In this document: in pieces, positions 10,965 through 22,580 of the stretch
Numbering within the stretch: position 1 is the stretch's first letter
Layout: every line of letters begins with the position of its first letter
Assembly: GCA_000934385.1 (NCBI GenBank)
Contig: KN880660.1
Coordinates: 1 to 37,799, forward strand
Direction of reading: 5' to 3'
DNA length: 37,799 nt
Source of the DNA: Cylindrobasidium torrendii FP15055 ss-10
Taxonomy: Eukaryota > Basidiomycota > Agaricomycetes > Agaricales > Physalacriaceae
Notes under the pieces: model-generated
Databases searched by the model: none
Told to the model about the DNA's origin: nothing
Seen by the model: the letters and a program-made list of their open reading frames with translations, nothing else
Translations under genes and position numbers: made by a program

Positions 10965-12078
10965 GCCTGATCACAGCTGCTGCAGAGTATCGGCGTAATA
11001 TTCCTACTAGACATGCCACGGTGGGGCATCTCGTCCCCCCGCCAATTATTATTACGAAATCCCTCACGCTAGCCCAAGTCGGTGAATTAGACACCAAAAC
11101 GAAGGCATACATACATACATGTTCTGCTTGTACAGTGAACAGTGAACAGTATGTGAACCTTATCTCGCGGGTTCCGTGTGTAGATTTGTATGCTCGGGAC
11201 TCTGCGAACGTTCAAATCCCTCCGGAGTCCGAGGCACTTCTGTGGTTTAAGCAGAGGCCTCTTCCACCCGATAAATGACGGGAATTATCGAAATAATCAC
11301 ATTGTCGGAGAAGGAGGAAGCGTTCTATCCACACGCCCACCAGCTGGCGACAAGTGTCAAAAAGCAGCAAAGGTACCGCGGCACCGTTGTCCAGGATAGG
11401 ATAGGATAGTTGGACAGGGTACAGCCGGCAGTTTGCGCCCGGCAGCGCAACACCGGCCCCATGCTGCCGCGCCCAGGCTGTAGCGCGTAGGCATGGCTGC
11501 CTTTTGGCAAAGGTTTTCGAATACGAGCAGCAGCGGCCTCTCCTCGCTACCCCCGAACCTCAAGCCCTTTCCCTCCAGGCAGGACAGGATGCAGCCCCCC
11601 CGGCCACTAGCTGCACCACGGCAATAGACAAGCCTGTTACCATCTGCATTCCTTTACGTGCGTATATGCGCCCCAGGATAAGATAGTTCACATGTACTAT
11701 GCTATTCCGCTGTCTAAGAAACCCGTCTCCAGAGCCATTCGGAACTGTCCGAGGAGGTACGAAAGCTTATTCACAATGAGCTATTCAGATGCGGCGCGAT
11801 AAAGGCAACCACGGACAAGGATGATGCATACGATGGTCTGGATTCCCCCGAAGTACCTTGGCTCGTACACATTACTCGGAGCGAACAACAAAGCTGACCT
11901 ATAGCCCATGATCTTCGTTCAACAATCACATCCCGGTATGCATGCTGAGGATACCCGCCCGAGTGGCCAGCATGTCGCAAAGCAGGGAGTATAAGCATAC
12001 GCATGTCCATACACATTCAGATAGTAAAAGTACAATGTCAGGTCCCAGAGTGTTCGCAGTAACCTCTTCTACAATCCA
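10965..12078. other. Intergenic, simple repeats only
   Basis: This holds a CATA microsatellite (about 11107-11121) and a GGATA tandem (about 11395-11410). The open frames on both strands look random. The right end is the 3' flank of the anoctamin gene. No gene is supported. Confidence 0.45.
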
Positions 12079-14297
12079 TCAAGCCTCTTTCGAAATTCTC
12101 TGAATCTCCTCTAGACCCTCGTCATGGGCCCAGAACGCCTCCGTATTCACCTCCTGCACGCCATGAACCTCCTTCGTCGGGCTCCCTGATACGCTCTTGA
12201 GGAAGCTCTCCTTGACACTACGTCCCTCCCGCTCCATATCCTTCACAACCTTGCTTTCCTTATACACCGCACGTTCCATCAAATGCCTGATCCCCGCACG
12301 CAGCAGCAGATACCCATGGCTCGCCGCAAACGCAATCAGCGCAGCCATCTTCAGCAACTCGACAGTATCCGACAGACTGTCTTCGCCTATGTCCCCGGTT
12401 CCTGCGACAGCGAACAGTCGCGCGTGTACCCTGTCGATGGACGACGGCTTCGAGCAGTGATCCTGAGACCGAGGGCAGAAGAGGTAGACGAGCGACGTGT
12501 TGATGACAGCAGCAAGCCAGGTGAGGAACGTCAACGCCTCGAGCCACGGCCCAATCGTATCAGTCCGCACAGAGATAGGTCTCCGCTGGTGCGTAATAAT
12601 CTTGAACGCGTCCGACCTCAGCTCGAAGACATTGTTGATATACGCCATAAGCGGCGCAATAGGCCAAATCGTCGACCAAACAGCCACATATCCAAACTGC
12701 ATCGCCATCTCGCTGTAATCCAAGAAGAGCTCGTACTCTGGCAGCGACGCCTGATGCCGGACGTCCTCCAAAAACTGACGCTCCGCCTGTCCTCCCTTCT
12801 CCTTCTCATCCTCAAATACAACCTTCTTCTTGGGCGAGTCCTTCTTCTTGCGGTAGTTATCCACCGCACGGAGGACGTAGGGAAGTCCAATTTCCATGAA
12901 GGTATTAGAAACCTGCTGTGTCACCGTATACGCAAACATCTGCGTCTTCAGCCTGCCCGGATCGAGCTTGTGTCGGACCATAGTGGCATCCATGTCCCAA
13001 ATGCCCTTCCCGTCGACCTGAATCTCAGAGGGATCTGAGAACCACGACTGTACGATGCCCATGATGCCCTCTCCAAACGGCACATAGAGGAAGGCACTCA
13101 GCGCCAACGGGAGATACCCAACGAGCGAGTTGAGAACAAACGTCTTGAGCGTGAGCGAGTTGACATGAGACGAGTGATGAGCATGGTTCTCCCAGCCGGT
13201 CAGACGCTTGGCGATGGTCTGGTAGATGGCGAGGATACGGGGAACGAAGAGTGCAAGGAGGATAGTCGGGCTAAGGCCAATGTACTGGTGACCTGGTCCT
13301 GTGTACAACCGAGTGACGAACGCCTCGAATACAAATGTTGATGTCAGGACAACGACGAGTGCACCAACAAAGGCCAAAACGACTGGAATGCTGCCCAAGA
13401 CGCGGATTTCGCGCTGCCACCAACTGAAATTTGGGTTGTACTCTGTCCGTCGCTTCTCCACACGGAACGATCCCTGGCTTCCAAAGCCTAGAGAGATAAT
13501 CCTCTCGCGGACGCGCCACCATTCGACGAAGCAAGTAGCCCATAGCACGAGCAAGCAAGAATACACGGGCGAATAGGGCGTTCCAAAGAAGAAGTAGAAT
13601 GTGCCTAGGGCAGCGGGGAAGATAAGGGAGTGCGTGTAAGCCTTGAGGAACGCAAAGTACAATGCGACAGACTCTCCAAACTATGGCGCAGTGAGTGCCT
13701 GCGAGAAATGACGTTGGTGGGCAGCCTACCTGATCGCGGACCGTCGCGTCAGACACTGACGCCAGCTTGGAGTGCGTCCAGGCATGCAGCCAGCGGTCGT
13801 TGAATTCCTTGTCGTGTAGGGCCATGATGGACTCGACAAGATCCCATTCTGGAGAACCAGGATGAATGCCGAGGCCACCGTCCGCGGGCATGGCGCTGAT
13901 ATGCGTGTGGACGAGGCGTATTCTGTCAGATGGAGGGAGAGGTGGAATTTCGTCTTCGGATTTTACTGGCGCGGCAGTGGGTAGTCCATTCAAGAAGTCG
14001 TAATGTCTGATAAGAGGTGAACAGATAATTAGCGCATATAACCACTGTCACACACCTTTCTCGGCGTGCAAGATTCTTGAGCAGATTGTCTGGGCAGTGG
14101 ACAAAGATTAGGAGGTGTCCGAGAGACTCTCCTCGTCGTGCAACAGCGCGCAGCCCCGCATAGTTGAGTGTGCTCAGCAGGCGATTGTATTGTTGTTCGG
14201 CTTTTGCTGCGTCTTCCTTTATTTGCTGCTTTGAGAGGGTGACTTTCGGTGAAGCCTTGAATGTGATGACAACGTCCACGTCCGTGGGGCCAGACAT
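12079..14297 (-). CDS. Anoctamin/TMEM16 family membrane protein (Ist2-like)
   Basis: Three exons: 14297-14056, 14006-13730 and 13680-12079, giving 706 residues. The N-terminal cytosolic domain carries HYDFLNG and a CPDNLL-type segment typical of fungal anoctamins. The membrane domain starts at FGESVALYFAFLKAYT. At least seven hydrophobic segments follow, among them FPAALGTFYFFFG, GSIPVVLAFVGALVVVL, NSLVGYLPLALSAFLY and ALTFLTWLAAVI. The family hallmark NNVFELRSDAFK is present. Relatives act as Ca2+-linked lipid scramblases, channels, or ER-plasma membrane tethers (yeast Ist2); which applies here is open. Both introns have consensus ends and restore phase. A long antisense frame at 12283-13038 is a shadow. 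Confidence 0.92.
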
Positions 14298-15464
14298 CGC
14301 TGAGGTGGTGGTGGTGGTGGTAAGACAACAAGCACGGTCTGCCAGATGGGTGACATCACTCCCGTCATTCAATCATTGTCGGCAAAGCGCGTTTCCCACG
14401 TGAGCGAGTGCGCGCCTCAATTTGCAGCGGTTCTCGCGACAAAGTCACACCACCATGGTATGTCGAGGCACTGTAATTTACACTGTAATGCCAATTCGTG
14501 ACTATGTAATGGGATTCTCTAACAGGGAGACGTCAAACGACATTTATAAGGACAAATGCGTCCCCTTATACAAGAGATGTGGGATCTGTACCTTGGACGC
14601 ACAGATCAATTGGATTATTTGTAGGAGGCAGTCCAAAGTCAAACCAGGGGTTTTACAATTGCCTGTGGTATGGTTGACCACTTGGTGTAGGCAAAATTGT
14701 TATGCTCATTCGTTAAGACTGCAGTAGTACTAGAGTTGAATTGAATACAAGAAGGTATGGGATCGATGCTCTGCACAGGGCTATTCGACTCGATTGTGCT
14801 TACATACAAGCTCACGCGGTTGTGCACGCTCAATCCAGGAGCTCAATCCAGGAGAGCAGGGACCATTAAACATGCAAGTTAGATTGAAGGGTGACCAACA
14901 CTGTACTACATGACATGCATATGCCAACGCGACTCCTGGGAGCTCCTGGGCTGGGGGCCATTCAGGACCAGCTTTGCGAGCTTAGCTAGTTGGCTCTATT
15001 TCCCATTTGGCTCATATTTCTGATGGATTCGACTTTCGAAATATCCGAGCCGCCGACCGACGATGCGCATGGTGGATGAGGCGGATCCTAGGCGGATCCC
15101 GCCATTCCTCTGTAGTCTGTGCGGGGGTTGCTCTAGTGAGGCTGACATTGGTGACAATGGGAGTCGCGACATGACAGTATATCCAACCACTTGAGCCAGA
15201 CGATCCCTCCAAGTTTGTGTACTTGAGGTCGAGATTGAGGCGTGGTATGCTATGGAAGTGGCTGGGATCGTCGGTTGTGCCTGTGTGGTCGATGTTGCCT
15301 GTGGGAAGAGTGTGCAAAAGTGGCATGGATGTTCGCGTACGATGTCACCGAGGGGTCCTCGTCGCGTCCTGTCGCGTCGTCGACTGTCGCTGGGTCGACA
15401 AGTTCGGGGCGGCAACGCGTGCCGGAAGCAAAATGAATGAAACAGCCTAGATCGGGACGGAGCA
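14298..15464. other. Intergenic between divergent anoctamin and F-box genes
   Basis: A CCACCACC tract (minus strand) abuts the anoctamin start. A short tandem repeat (GAGCTCAATCCAG type, about 14828-14850) and a CACGTG near 14399 are present. An antisense frame at 15012-15326 was inspected but shows no family signature. No gene is called. Confidence 0.4.
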
Positions 15465-15473
15465 TATATAAAG
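15465..15473 (+). promoter_or_regulatory. TATA box of the F-box gene
   Basis: TATATAAAG lies about 150 bp upstream of the ATG at 15620. A pyrimidine-rich stretch follows at 15520-15560. Confidence 0.55.
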
Positions 15474-15619
15474 TCTAGACCACGACGACGGATATCACAA
15501 AACTTCCGACCCCGGCCTGGTCCCTTTTCGCTCTACTTCTTCAGCTGCTTGATTTCTTTTCACCAGTACGTTCACCATCTACTCCCACGGCGCCAAAATT
15601 GAACAAGCCTTCTCCAGCG

Positions 15620-16805
15620 ATGCAGACCATTCGCCTTCCACAGGAACTCATCGAGGCCATCGTCGCACAGACCGACGACCGGAGCACACTGCTCGACTGT
15701 GCGCTTGTATGTCGTTCGTGGGCCGCCGCTGCCCAACGCAAACTTTTCGAAACCGTCGTCCTCGCGCCAACGCTCTTCAGCGGACTGTCGTCCACCATCA
15801 CCAAGACCCCCATTATCACGCGACTTCACGCGCTGGCATCTGTCTCTCCCCACCTCTTGCACTATGTCAAGGTACTGGAATTCGATCCCACCTGCGATGC
15901 AGTCCACTACCTCTTCGGAAACACCACCACGCTCAAGGAACTACGCGTCGTCAACTTTACCGGAGAGATGGCCAAGGGAATCGAGGAGATCAACACCATG
16001 TTATCCATTCCATCCGTCACGCGTCTATCCGTCCGCGAGGGCCCGCTCTATCCAGGCGAAATTGTTCCCCTTCTTCTCAACTGACCCCAACTGCGCTCGC
16101 TGTCCCTCAGCCGCGTCCTCAGCGCCGCACCAGGCAGCCTCTGCCTTCCCAATCGCCGCGTCCAGCTTGACGAGCTCTCGATTAGTCGCGTGAACCCAGA
16201 GATCCTGGACGACCTGGTCACCAACGTCGTCGACCTCTCCCAAGCCAAATCCTTCTCCGCCGAGTTCCATCCACTCTTCTACGACCAGAGACGCGTCCAG
16301 CGCGCTGTCCCCATTGTCCAAGATGTCTTACGTTCCGCTCAGGAGACACTGGAACACCTGCATCTCGATGTCCATTTGACCGGTACGTCCATTCAAATCC
16401 GATCCCAGCATCATCGATGACTGACATTCCTCTTCAGAGCCATTGCACGAGCTCATCTGCATCAACCGTCTGCGTACACTCAAGCTCCATTTCCCTCGTC
16501 CCAAAGGCGACGCTTCACAGGCCCGGGCCGAGGCCGCCCTCGCCTGGCTCACTGCCTCGCTGTCCACGGCCGAAGCCACGTCGCTCGAGCGTCTGGAAAT
16601 CCACCGCGTACCCACTTCTGACGCCGGCAGAGCCATGGCCCTCAAGCTCGACGCGTACCTGTGCGCCCTGCCTTCTTTGCGCGAGGTCGTCATCATGGCC
16701 GACAGCCCAGAATCGTTGTTCCCTGCTCTCCATCAGAAGGGCGGCCTTAGGTCGTATTCGCGGCCGCGCTCACTGGTTGAGCGGGTGCGTACGCCTGAGG
16801 TTTAG
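15620..16805 (+). pseudogene. F-box/LRR-like gene with in-frame TGA
   Basis: Two exons (15620-16382 and 16438-16805) would give about 377 residues, but a TGA at 16082-16084 interrupts exon 1. The N-terminus is an F-box (LPQELIEAIV ... LLDCALVCRSWAAAAQ), the Skp1-binding motif of SCF ubiquitin ligases. LRR-like strands follow (LKELRVV, RLSVREG, LRSLSLSR, LRTLKLHF, LERLEIHR, LREVVIM). Reading continues in the same frame directly after the TGA with LRSLSLSR, and the downstream intron still splices correctly. The lesion is therefore one codon, probably from TGC/TGT (Cys, as in LL.NCPQLRSL of typical LRRs). It may be a recent nonsense mutation, a sequencing error, or one allele of a polymorphism. 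Confidence 0.75.
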
Positions 16806-17336
16806 TTAGTGCTTCTTTCTTATTCCCGCCTTTGTTTGTTGTATGTCATAACATCTTGTATTCCCCATAAACATACCATAGTAATCGTTTAATACCCATA
16901 ATCATTGATATCATATACCGTTTCCATTTCTACCACATCGCAGCGGGAACCTCGAGAACATACCGGACGGCCTGCGGGTCCCCATCTTTAAGTGTCAACG
17001 ACCGAGGCGGCTGCGTGCGAGTGGTTTTTCTCTTTGGTCATGCCTTTGTCGCTTATCTGCTCTGCAGTCATTATTTTGCAACTGAGCATGAGCCTGACTA
17101 CCTGTGTCGGTGGGTGAGGTGGAAGAATACTTGAGTATTATCCAACCTCTAGTGAACGCGAAACAGAGTCGACACAAACTGTTGGACTGGCGCGGCCAAC
17201 GCCTGGGAGCATACTGCTTATCCATTCAGCTCGTGACATTGACGACAATGCCTTGGCAAGCCCTTGCTGATGTCAGGATCAATTCTTGAAATTCTTGTTC
17301 TTACCATCACTACCGTTCGTGTAATTTGATCACGCC
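16806..17336. other. Intergenic
   Basis: AT-rich 3' flank of the F-box gene followed by the upstream region of PxEDC copy B. It contains a TTACCATCACTACC stretch shortly before the ATG at 17337. No gene is seen. Confidence 0.45.
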
Positions 17337-18358
17337 ATGAACGAAGTCTACCCGGAAGACTGCATTTCTCTTTCTCGTGACTTTGTCCAGCCACTGCATC
17401 GCAGTATTTTTCCAAACCCATCGGGGCCGGTGGTAGGTGTGGGCAGACATATTCATTGCAGCCCCCATTCACGTTCAATTTCATTAGATGAAGCGATATT
17501 GTACTGCTACTGGACTTTTTCCTGGGGAAATCGAACGTTTACTGGAGTCGCCATTCGGTACCATGTCCTGTGCGCGTTTCTCATTTCCTTAGGCTCGTTG
17601 TCACTAAATGTATTCCACACAGTGCAGCCATCTATCTGGCGTGCGATAGACCTTGGAAACATCGCTTTCATGCCTCCGGACTATGTAATGCGCTCTCTCA
17701 TCGAGCTATACGACTACAACTATGCGCATAGTCTCCACAACCGTCGGCGTGTCGATGTACGTCCTAGTCAACACTCATTTCAAAATCTGCTCATTCCGTG
17801 CAACAGATCCCAAATCCTTCGGCACTCGTCTACGCAGCACTTGGAAGCAGTTGGCTCGAAGGCGCCCCCATCTTCACCAGACACCCTCGCACCTGCGTCG
17901 TCACGACTCACCTTCCACCGTACACGACACTACCCTATTTCTCGCTGCGCACTATCCACCCATCGCTCCTGGCAGTCCGCGCGCGCTTATTTGTCTCCAA
18001 ATCAGACCTGAGCGCCGTCTATCCCTTGGTCGATGACCTTGCCTTGCACTCTGGCCGTCACGTCGATCCCGTATTCCAGCGGAACCCAAATACAATTCCT
18101 TCGTCTCGCGCTGAGGCAGAAACTTTGCAACCTGTTCCAAGGAAACGCAAATTCGTGGACAGTTTGGCTCTCCAAGCTAAACGCCGGAACATTGTGATTA
18201 TGGGTCGCTCTCCCCCGGCGCATTCGCAGCGTCCGCGCATCCCGCTAGCAGGGACAGATATTTTGACGCCAAACGATGGGCTGCTTTCAATCATACGTGG
18301 GCGCACGTATTATCCTCGAAGTGCAAAGAATGGTGTGGTGACAGCTAAGACGGCCTGA
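17337..18358 (+). CDS. PxEDC-family protein, copy B
   Basis: Four exons: 17337-17432 (96 nt), 17488-17569 (82), 17623-17756 (134) and 17807-18358 (552), giving 287 residues. It belongs to the second subgroup, with Y-P-E-D-C-I-S-L, a PGEIERLLESPFGTMS exon 2, QPSIWRAID...FMPPD in exon 3 and APIFTRHPRT.VVTTHLPPYT in exon 4. NLS-like clusters are PRKRKF and AKRRN. The end carries R-T-Y-Y-P-R-S-A-K, matching R-T-Y-Y-R-R-G-A-K in copies F and G. The function is unknown and the product is probably nuclear. Splice phases are identical to copies A and D-I. Confidence 0.82.
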
Positions 18359-18759
18359 GCCCGCGAACGCGCCGATGATTTTGACCAGCCCAAGTTGGGG
18401 CGAGTTGGCCGTATTACATAGTACTGGGAGTTTTGAGTCTGGTAACGGTCTAGATATGTGGGCGTTGGGTGTAAATCAAGCTGTCAGGATGAAGTCTGAA
18501 ATGACAGCATCCTTTCGCCATTCCTGAGGTTGGATAATAGAATGTCTGTTCTGGTAGTTCGAATACAGTAGTCATGCTTAGAATTGCGATGTCCAATTGA
18601 CTACCCCTCGCGTGTTTGAGTGGGAGGTAAAATTTGGATATGGCTAAATAAATTTTATACATTGCTCACTGGGCCATTGAGACTCAGCAAGGAGACTGGT
18701 ATGATCGGGACCCCCGGTCAACGGCAGAGGCGCTCATTCAAACTTCCCTTCAACCGATC
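18359..18759. other. Intergenic between copies B and C
   Basis: 3' flank of copy B and upstream region of pseudogene copy C. No other structure is seen. Confidence 0.4.
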
Positions 18760-19830
18760 ATGAACCCAGCCTAATCCCGAAGATTGTCTCTCAATTTCGC
18801 TATCATTTGTGGAACCAAAGCTTCGCAGTCTTATCAAGAGTGCCTCGACGTCCACAGTACGCATCATTTTCGAATACAGCTCAACATTTACGAAACAGAA
18901 TTCAGATGAGACAGTATTGTACCGCCACTAGACTTCGGCCTGGAGAGATAGAGAGCTTTTTGCGGTCGCCGTTCGGTACAATGTCACGTCAGTACTCTCG
19001 CTGCCTCGTAAGTTATTCCTAGCGTGATTTCTTAGTGCAACCATCCATATGGCAGGCCATAGACTTGAGAGACTTCACGTTCATGCCGTCCAACTCATAC
19101 TTGCGCACTCTCATTGAACTTTATGAATATAACTATTCCCCTAGCCTTGACGAACGTCGGCACATCAATCAGGTAAGACTCCACAAAAGAACCCTTGTTG
19201 AATACTAGTTCATACTATGCAATAGCTGGACACAGCTCAAATATCCATATGCACTGGCGCTGGCTCGAAATGGCTCAAAGACGCCCCTATCTTCACCAAG
19301 GATCCTCGGAGTGGTCTTGTCACCACCCATCATTCGCCGTACACCACGCTACCGAATTTCTCTCTACAGTCTGTGCATCTCTCGTTAGTGGCTCAGAATT
19401 GCGCCCGCTTTGTGTTGCAGGCCTCTGCCGCCAGAGATTATCTTCTTGTTGCTGATTTGATACACATGCGCAAGACGGTCGACCCGGGCCCGTCTTTCGA
19501 AAACCCAAGCTGACCTTCACATCAGGACTGGGGTTTTTGGCGTCCCATTCGAATCATCAATACTTACCAGTAGGCGCTCCGTCGGGGAAACGCGAAGGAG
19601 AGGAGCTCCCCGTTCCACGCGTGAAACAGCAGAAAGGTGCTCCTATGGCTCCGTTAAAGCCTGCGCAGTGCATTTCTGGGGGTACGCGGGATTCAACGTC
19701 GAAATCGAGTGGCCTCACAGTACGGAGTGCGCGTACGCATTACGCTCGGACTGCGAAGGATGTCGCTGTTGCAGCGATGGCTATAAAATCCAGGAAAAGA
19801 ACGACACGAGGTCCGGCGGTAACATATTAG
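18760..19830 (+). pseudogene. PxEDC-family pseudogene, copy C
   Basis: All four exons are recognisable: 18760-18856, 18906-18987 (82 nt), 19036-19172 (137) and 19223-19830. Two breaks are visible. Exon 1 is 97 nt instead of the invariant 96: the ATG is one base out of frame with the following N-P-E-D-C-L-S-I-S, and a TGA lies just upstream in the coding frame. In exon 4 the frame runs to a TGA near 19512, while the rest of the family C-terminus (PRVKQQK ... R-T-H-Y-A-R-T-A-K-D) continues in another frame to 19830. It is closest to copy B, its left neighbour, so probably a tandem duplicate that decayed. Two independent errors make a sequencing explanation less likely. Confidence 0.78.
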
Positions 19831-20339
19831 CTTTGCAGCGCGCGTATCGTTAGCGAGAATCTGTCCAAGTTATGTACCAACTACTGTCCACTAGATAGTA
19901 CTATGTAGCTGTCGAATCTATACGTCCCTATGTTGTGTTCTAGCTTTACTAAGCACGACATTGATATGAAGGCCGCTACACTGTGGGCATAGCATTCAAT
20001 GTAAAGTGAAATATGACAACCTGTTAACACTGATGTCTCATTTGACGTGCCACAAAGACTCCCCCTACGAACATGAACGTTCTGGCCGCATACCAGGGTT
20101 TTACGAGTGATGTCGGTTGAGTTGCCCTCATCGGCAAGACGCGACTGCTCACTGCGTTTCCAATCATCCGGACATCTCGGTTGCAGGTATCTCGCCAGCG
20201 CCAACGCGTCGGCATGCTCGCTGCCAACTATGGCACGCCGCTCCAGCCTCGCAAGCGTAGATATGGCTTGACCATCATCAGCCTGCGTGTCAAAGCCAAG
20301 GGGCTCGAAATGCGCATGATCATGTAGACATGAACGAAA
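19831..20339. other. Duplicated 3' flank of copy D
   Basis: Roughly 20050-20339 matches 33975-34429 downstream of copy I in several blocks. Shared strings include CAATCATCCGGACATCTC, GCCAGCGCCAACGC and AGCCTGCGTGTCAAAGC. The duplication therefore extends well beyond the coding region. No gene is seen. Confidence 0.6.
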
Positions 20340-21378
20340 TCATTGCAGTCTGCGCGTCGGAGGCACCCTTGTACTTGCGCTCTTAGCTGCGCGGGGAGGA
20401 TTTCGACGAATCGGAATACACGGTCGCATCGTTCGAGAGCGTTTCGAAGACGGTTTATCGGCACCGGCGGCTAAAGCTGAACGTTGTCGCTTGCGCGAAG
20501 GTGGAAGGCGTGCCTCTGCATCCCTGGTCGATAATTTGCCCGAGTGAGCGGGGTCCTGCCTCAGCGGAGTCGATGGCAGCAGCGGGTCACAGGGGACCAA
20601 CAACAGAGGAGGAATGGGAAACGGTGGATGTCGTACAATCGGAATTTTTGTGGAATAGTGCCCTGTTGCGCGCGAGAGCGCGTATAGTGCAGGACCGCTC
20701 GCACTTTTCCCTCGTCCTCCCAGTAATGTGCGGGCTCTCAAGGCAACAAGTAGGGGGTCGGCCGTTCGAAGTCTGATTGGCGGCATTGCGGAATATGGGT
20801 ATTGGTGTCGGGTCACAATACCAGTGACAGGATTTCGAAGATAAACAATCGGCGTGACCCCGAAGAAGCTACCTGAGACTCTGAATGTATACTCCAGAGA
20901 GTCACAAGCGCGTATCTGCATGTATTTAGCAAAAGGTGATATGCTTCGAGCTACCAATACCTTCAAGGATACACGTTCTTCTTTTGGGCAGCTCGCGTTG
21001 TGAGAGTATACGTCGGTGATGCATTGAGTAATATCGTCAGGAGGAACTAACGCCATGCCCTTGGCGAAAAGTTGTTCTGAAAGCTTAGGAGCGAAATCGC
21101 GTTGGACTGCGCGACACATTGAGGACTATTGAGGGAGCAAAGAGATTGTCACTCACGATACAGATAGTTTCCGGGTTCAAACAACTTCTGGGCCGTCTCC
21201 TCGGGCCTCGTGCCAGTGGCAGCTTCATGTATGAGTAGCTAAGCACGCGTCAGGACAGGCATACATTCGCAAGCTTCGTACAAACAGGCCTGAGGGTTGG
21301 CTGGGTATACATTGGATATCCAATGGGATCTCCGAATACGCATGCGAGAGAAATGCAGTCCTCGGTGTAGGGTGACAT
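20340..21378 (-). CDS. PxEDC-family protein, copy D
   Basis: Four exons: 21378-21286 (93 nt), 21238-21157 (82), 21106-20961 (146) and 20915-20340 (576), giving 298 residues. First subgroup: PYTEDCISL, HEAATGTRPEETAQKLFEPGNYLY, QRDFAPKLSE...VPPDD, and LRNPVTGIVTRHQYPY..MPPIRLRTADP. NLS-like RKRQR and SKRSR are followed by PCIPIRRNPPRAAK. It is a near-duplicate of copy I (34430-35483) including introns and flanks. It is head-to-head with copy E, with 140 bp between start codons. The function is unknown. Confidence 0.83.
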
Positions 21379-21518
21379 GGTCGATATTTTGATAGTGCTA
21401 TGTTCATTGCTTCTCAAAGTCATCGTGGTGTGAAAGTCAATAAGGAACTTCACGATCGGTCATGCCATCAAACTATGTGTAGTACCACCACGCCCTCAAC
21501 GAAACCTGAACATTGACT

Positions 21519-22580
21519 ATGACACCTTATACTGAGGACTGCATCTCCATTACGGGTGTATTTGGAGAGCCACTAGGTTATCCAATGTACACCAAGCGAA
21601 ATGTCGTGCCTGTATGCAGAATGCTGCTATGGGTGTTGCTGTTCTGACGCTTTGTTAGCTGCTCGTACACGAAGCTGCGACCGGAACACAACCAGAAGAT
21701 ACTACAAGGATGTTGTTTGACCGTGGAAACTACCTTTACCGTGCGTGTCACACTCCGCTACCTCACTGATTCTCATGGTTCCTTTTACAGTCCAACGTGA
21801 TTTCGCGCCCAAGCTTGCAGAGAGACTCCTTGCAAAAGGGATGGCATTAGTTCCTACTGACGATACCTTGCAACACATTACGGACGTGTACACCTGCAAC
21901 TCTCACCGCCCTATGGAGGAACGTGTCTTGCCAAAGGTACTGTAAACCCGAATTCATCTTCTGTTTTCGCTAAATCACGCCAGATACCCGCTGGCGACAC
22001 ACTGGAATATGAGTTCAGAGTCGCGGGCAGTTACTTCGGGATCACGCCCCCCATCTATCTCCGGAATCCTCTCACCGGCGTTGTGACCCGACACCAATAC
22101 CCATATCCCGCGATGCCACCAGTTAGGCTTCGGACGGCTGATCCATTGCTTGTGGCCTTGAGAGCTCACACCCTACTCTCCGGGCTTGGGAAAAGTGCTC
22201 CAGGCCCTGCATTATATGCACTGTCTCGCGCCATAGGACCCTATTCGGACAAAATCCCACATCGACGATGCCCTCCATTGCCCATTCCTCCATTGATAGC
22301 AGCTCCCCGTGAGTGGTGGCGGCCAACAAGTCCTCATGCATGCGCACCTCAGGACTCCGACCACTTACGCAAATTATCGACCACACCAGCGACTTCAGAC
22401 GGCAGCCTACCAGTCTCGCGCAAACGCCAGCGATCAGCTTTGACTGCTGAGGGTCCATTACCGAAGCGCTCTCGAACGGTGCGACCGTGCATCCCGGTTC
22501 GTCTAAATCCTTCTCGTGCCGCTAAAAGCAAAAGTGTATGGAGTGTTCCGCCTCCGTCACGGACGAGGAGACTACGATAA
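21519..22580 (+). CDS. PxEDC-family protein, copy E
   Basis: Four exons: 21519-21611 (93 nt), 21659-21740 (82), 21791-21936 (146) and 21984-22580 (597), giving 305 residues. It shares all block motifs with copies D and I, and the exon 1-3 lengths are identical to theirs. Exon 4 has a distinct middle (alanine/proline-rich) before RKRQR ... PKRSR and PCIPVRLNPSRAAK. An ACCACCAC stretch lies about 30 bp before the ATG, as in other copies. The short divergent promoter with copy D suggests co-regulation. The role is unknown. Confidence 0.83.

Noticed and set aside
12283..13038. 251-codon plus-strand ORF
   Set aside because: It is antisense to the membrane domain of the anoctamin gene, is Arg-rich and follows GC-biased codon positions. 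It is a shadow.
16035..16125. An intron removing the F-box TGA (GTTCCC donor, CCTCAG acceptor at about 16061-16107)
   Set aside because: The intron would be 47 nt with a weak donor, and it shifts the frame away from the clear LRR-like continuation.
15699..16193. Two long plus-strand ORFs overlapping the F-box gene
   Set aside because: They are alternative frames of the F-box coding region, with Ser/Pro/Arg-rich composition and no motif.
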